Both the position numbers and the translations under genes were made by a program. A stretch of DNA of 7,640 nucleotides. Origin: Deltaproteobacteria bacterium (lineage in GTDB: Bacteria; Desulfobacterota; Desulfobaccia; Desulfobaccales; 0-14-0-80-60-11). The DNA is taken from assembly GCA_021817645.1 (NCBI GenBank), contig JAKAGH010000152.1, positions 1 through 7,640 of the forward strand, read 5' to 3'. The notes beneath the pieces are model-generated. The model was given only the letters and a program-made list of their open reading frames with translations. It made no database searches and was not told the origin of the DNA. Positions 7,568-7,640 of the stretch are shown here, piece after piece; position 1 is the first letter of the stretch, and each line of letters begins with the position of its first letter.

Positions 7568-7587
7568 AGCGGGCGTCCCCGCCCGCT
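7568..7587. repeat. G+C-rich hairpin, dispersed-repeat type
   Basis: AGCGGGC (7568-7574) pairs perfectly with GCCCGCT (7581-7587) around the loop GTCCCC. It is not followed by a T-run, so it is unlikely to be an intrinsic terminator. It resembles intergenic palindromic repeats, but only one copy is seen here. Confidence 0.5.
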
Positions 7588-7603
7588 CCAGCCCCGGTGC
7601 AAT

Positions 7604-7624
7604 GGTGCGCAGGGCGCACCCTAC
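7604..7624 (-). repeat. GTAG-footed REP-like hairpin at the right edge
   Basis: On the minus strand this reads GTAG, then GGTGCGC-CCT-GCGCACC, a perfect 7-bp stem with a 3-nt loop (7604-7610 with 7614-7620). The GTAG foot (CTAC at 7621-7624 on the plus strand) is shared with the units at 6474-6549, but the stem and loop sequences differ, so it would be a second family. No T-run follows. Confidence 0.6.
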
Positions 7625-7640
7625 AAAAGAACTTTCCAGA

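Overview
The window reads as GC-rich chromosomal DNA (about 60% G+C in genes, AT-rich in promoter regions) from a Gram-negative bacterium. DnaK carries the N-terminal insert typical of Gram-negative Hsp70s. The gene set (PhoU end, hrcA-grpE-dnaK, a TPR/periplasmic-binding lipoprotein, a CysB-like LysR regulator) fits a deltaproteobacterium (Desulfobacterota, Desulfobacca/Syntrophobacter-like). That placement is inference from protein character only.

Layout. Positions 1-607 hold the 3' part of phoU, a phosphate-signalling regulator, probably the last gene of a pst operon lying to the left. A 75-bp gap with a TTGACA-type promoter leads into the heat-shock cluster hrcA (683-1732), grpE (1807-2397) and dnaK (2410-4338), all on the + strand. 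The cluster closes with a textbook intrinsic terminator at 4394-4426. dnaJ does not follow dnaK, and no CIRCE operator is visible in front of hrcA. The 268-bp gap after dnaK has no gene. It holds the terminator, what looks like a decayed dispersed repeat (about 4477-4545), and a possible extended -10 promoter for the next gene. That gene (4607-6463, +) encodes a predicted lipoprotein with TPR-like helices followed by a type I periplasmic-binding domain, the architecture of LpoA-type penicillin-binding-protein activators. A LysR-family regulator (6545-7438, -) converges on it. The last 202 bp contain the lysR promoter region (AT-rich) and two G+C-rich hairpins.

How the genes work together: GrpE is the nucleotide-exchange factor for DnaK and HrcA is normally the heat-shock repressor, so 683-4338 is one functional unit. 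phoU, the lipoprotein gene and lysR look functionally independent of it.

Most interesting non-coding signal: between the convergent lipoprotein and lysR genes sits a head-to-head pair of GTAG-footed hairpins with identical CCAGGT loops. Their stems differ by two compensatory base-pair exchanges. This is a BIME-like REP pair, and both flanking genes end with their TAG stop codons inside a GTAGGGG motif. A further GTAG-footed hairpin of different sequence lies at the right edge. I found no new defence, CRISPR or mobile-gene system here; the coding content is ordinary.
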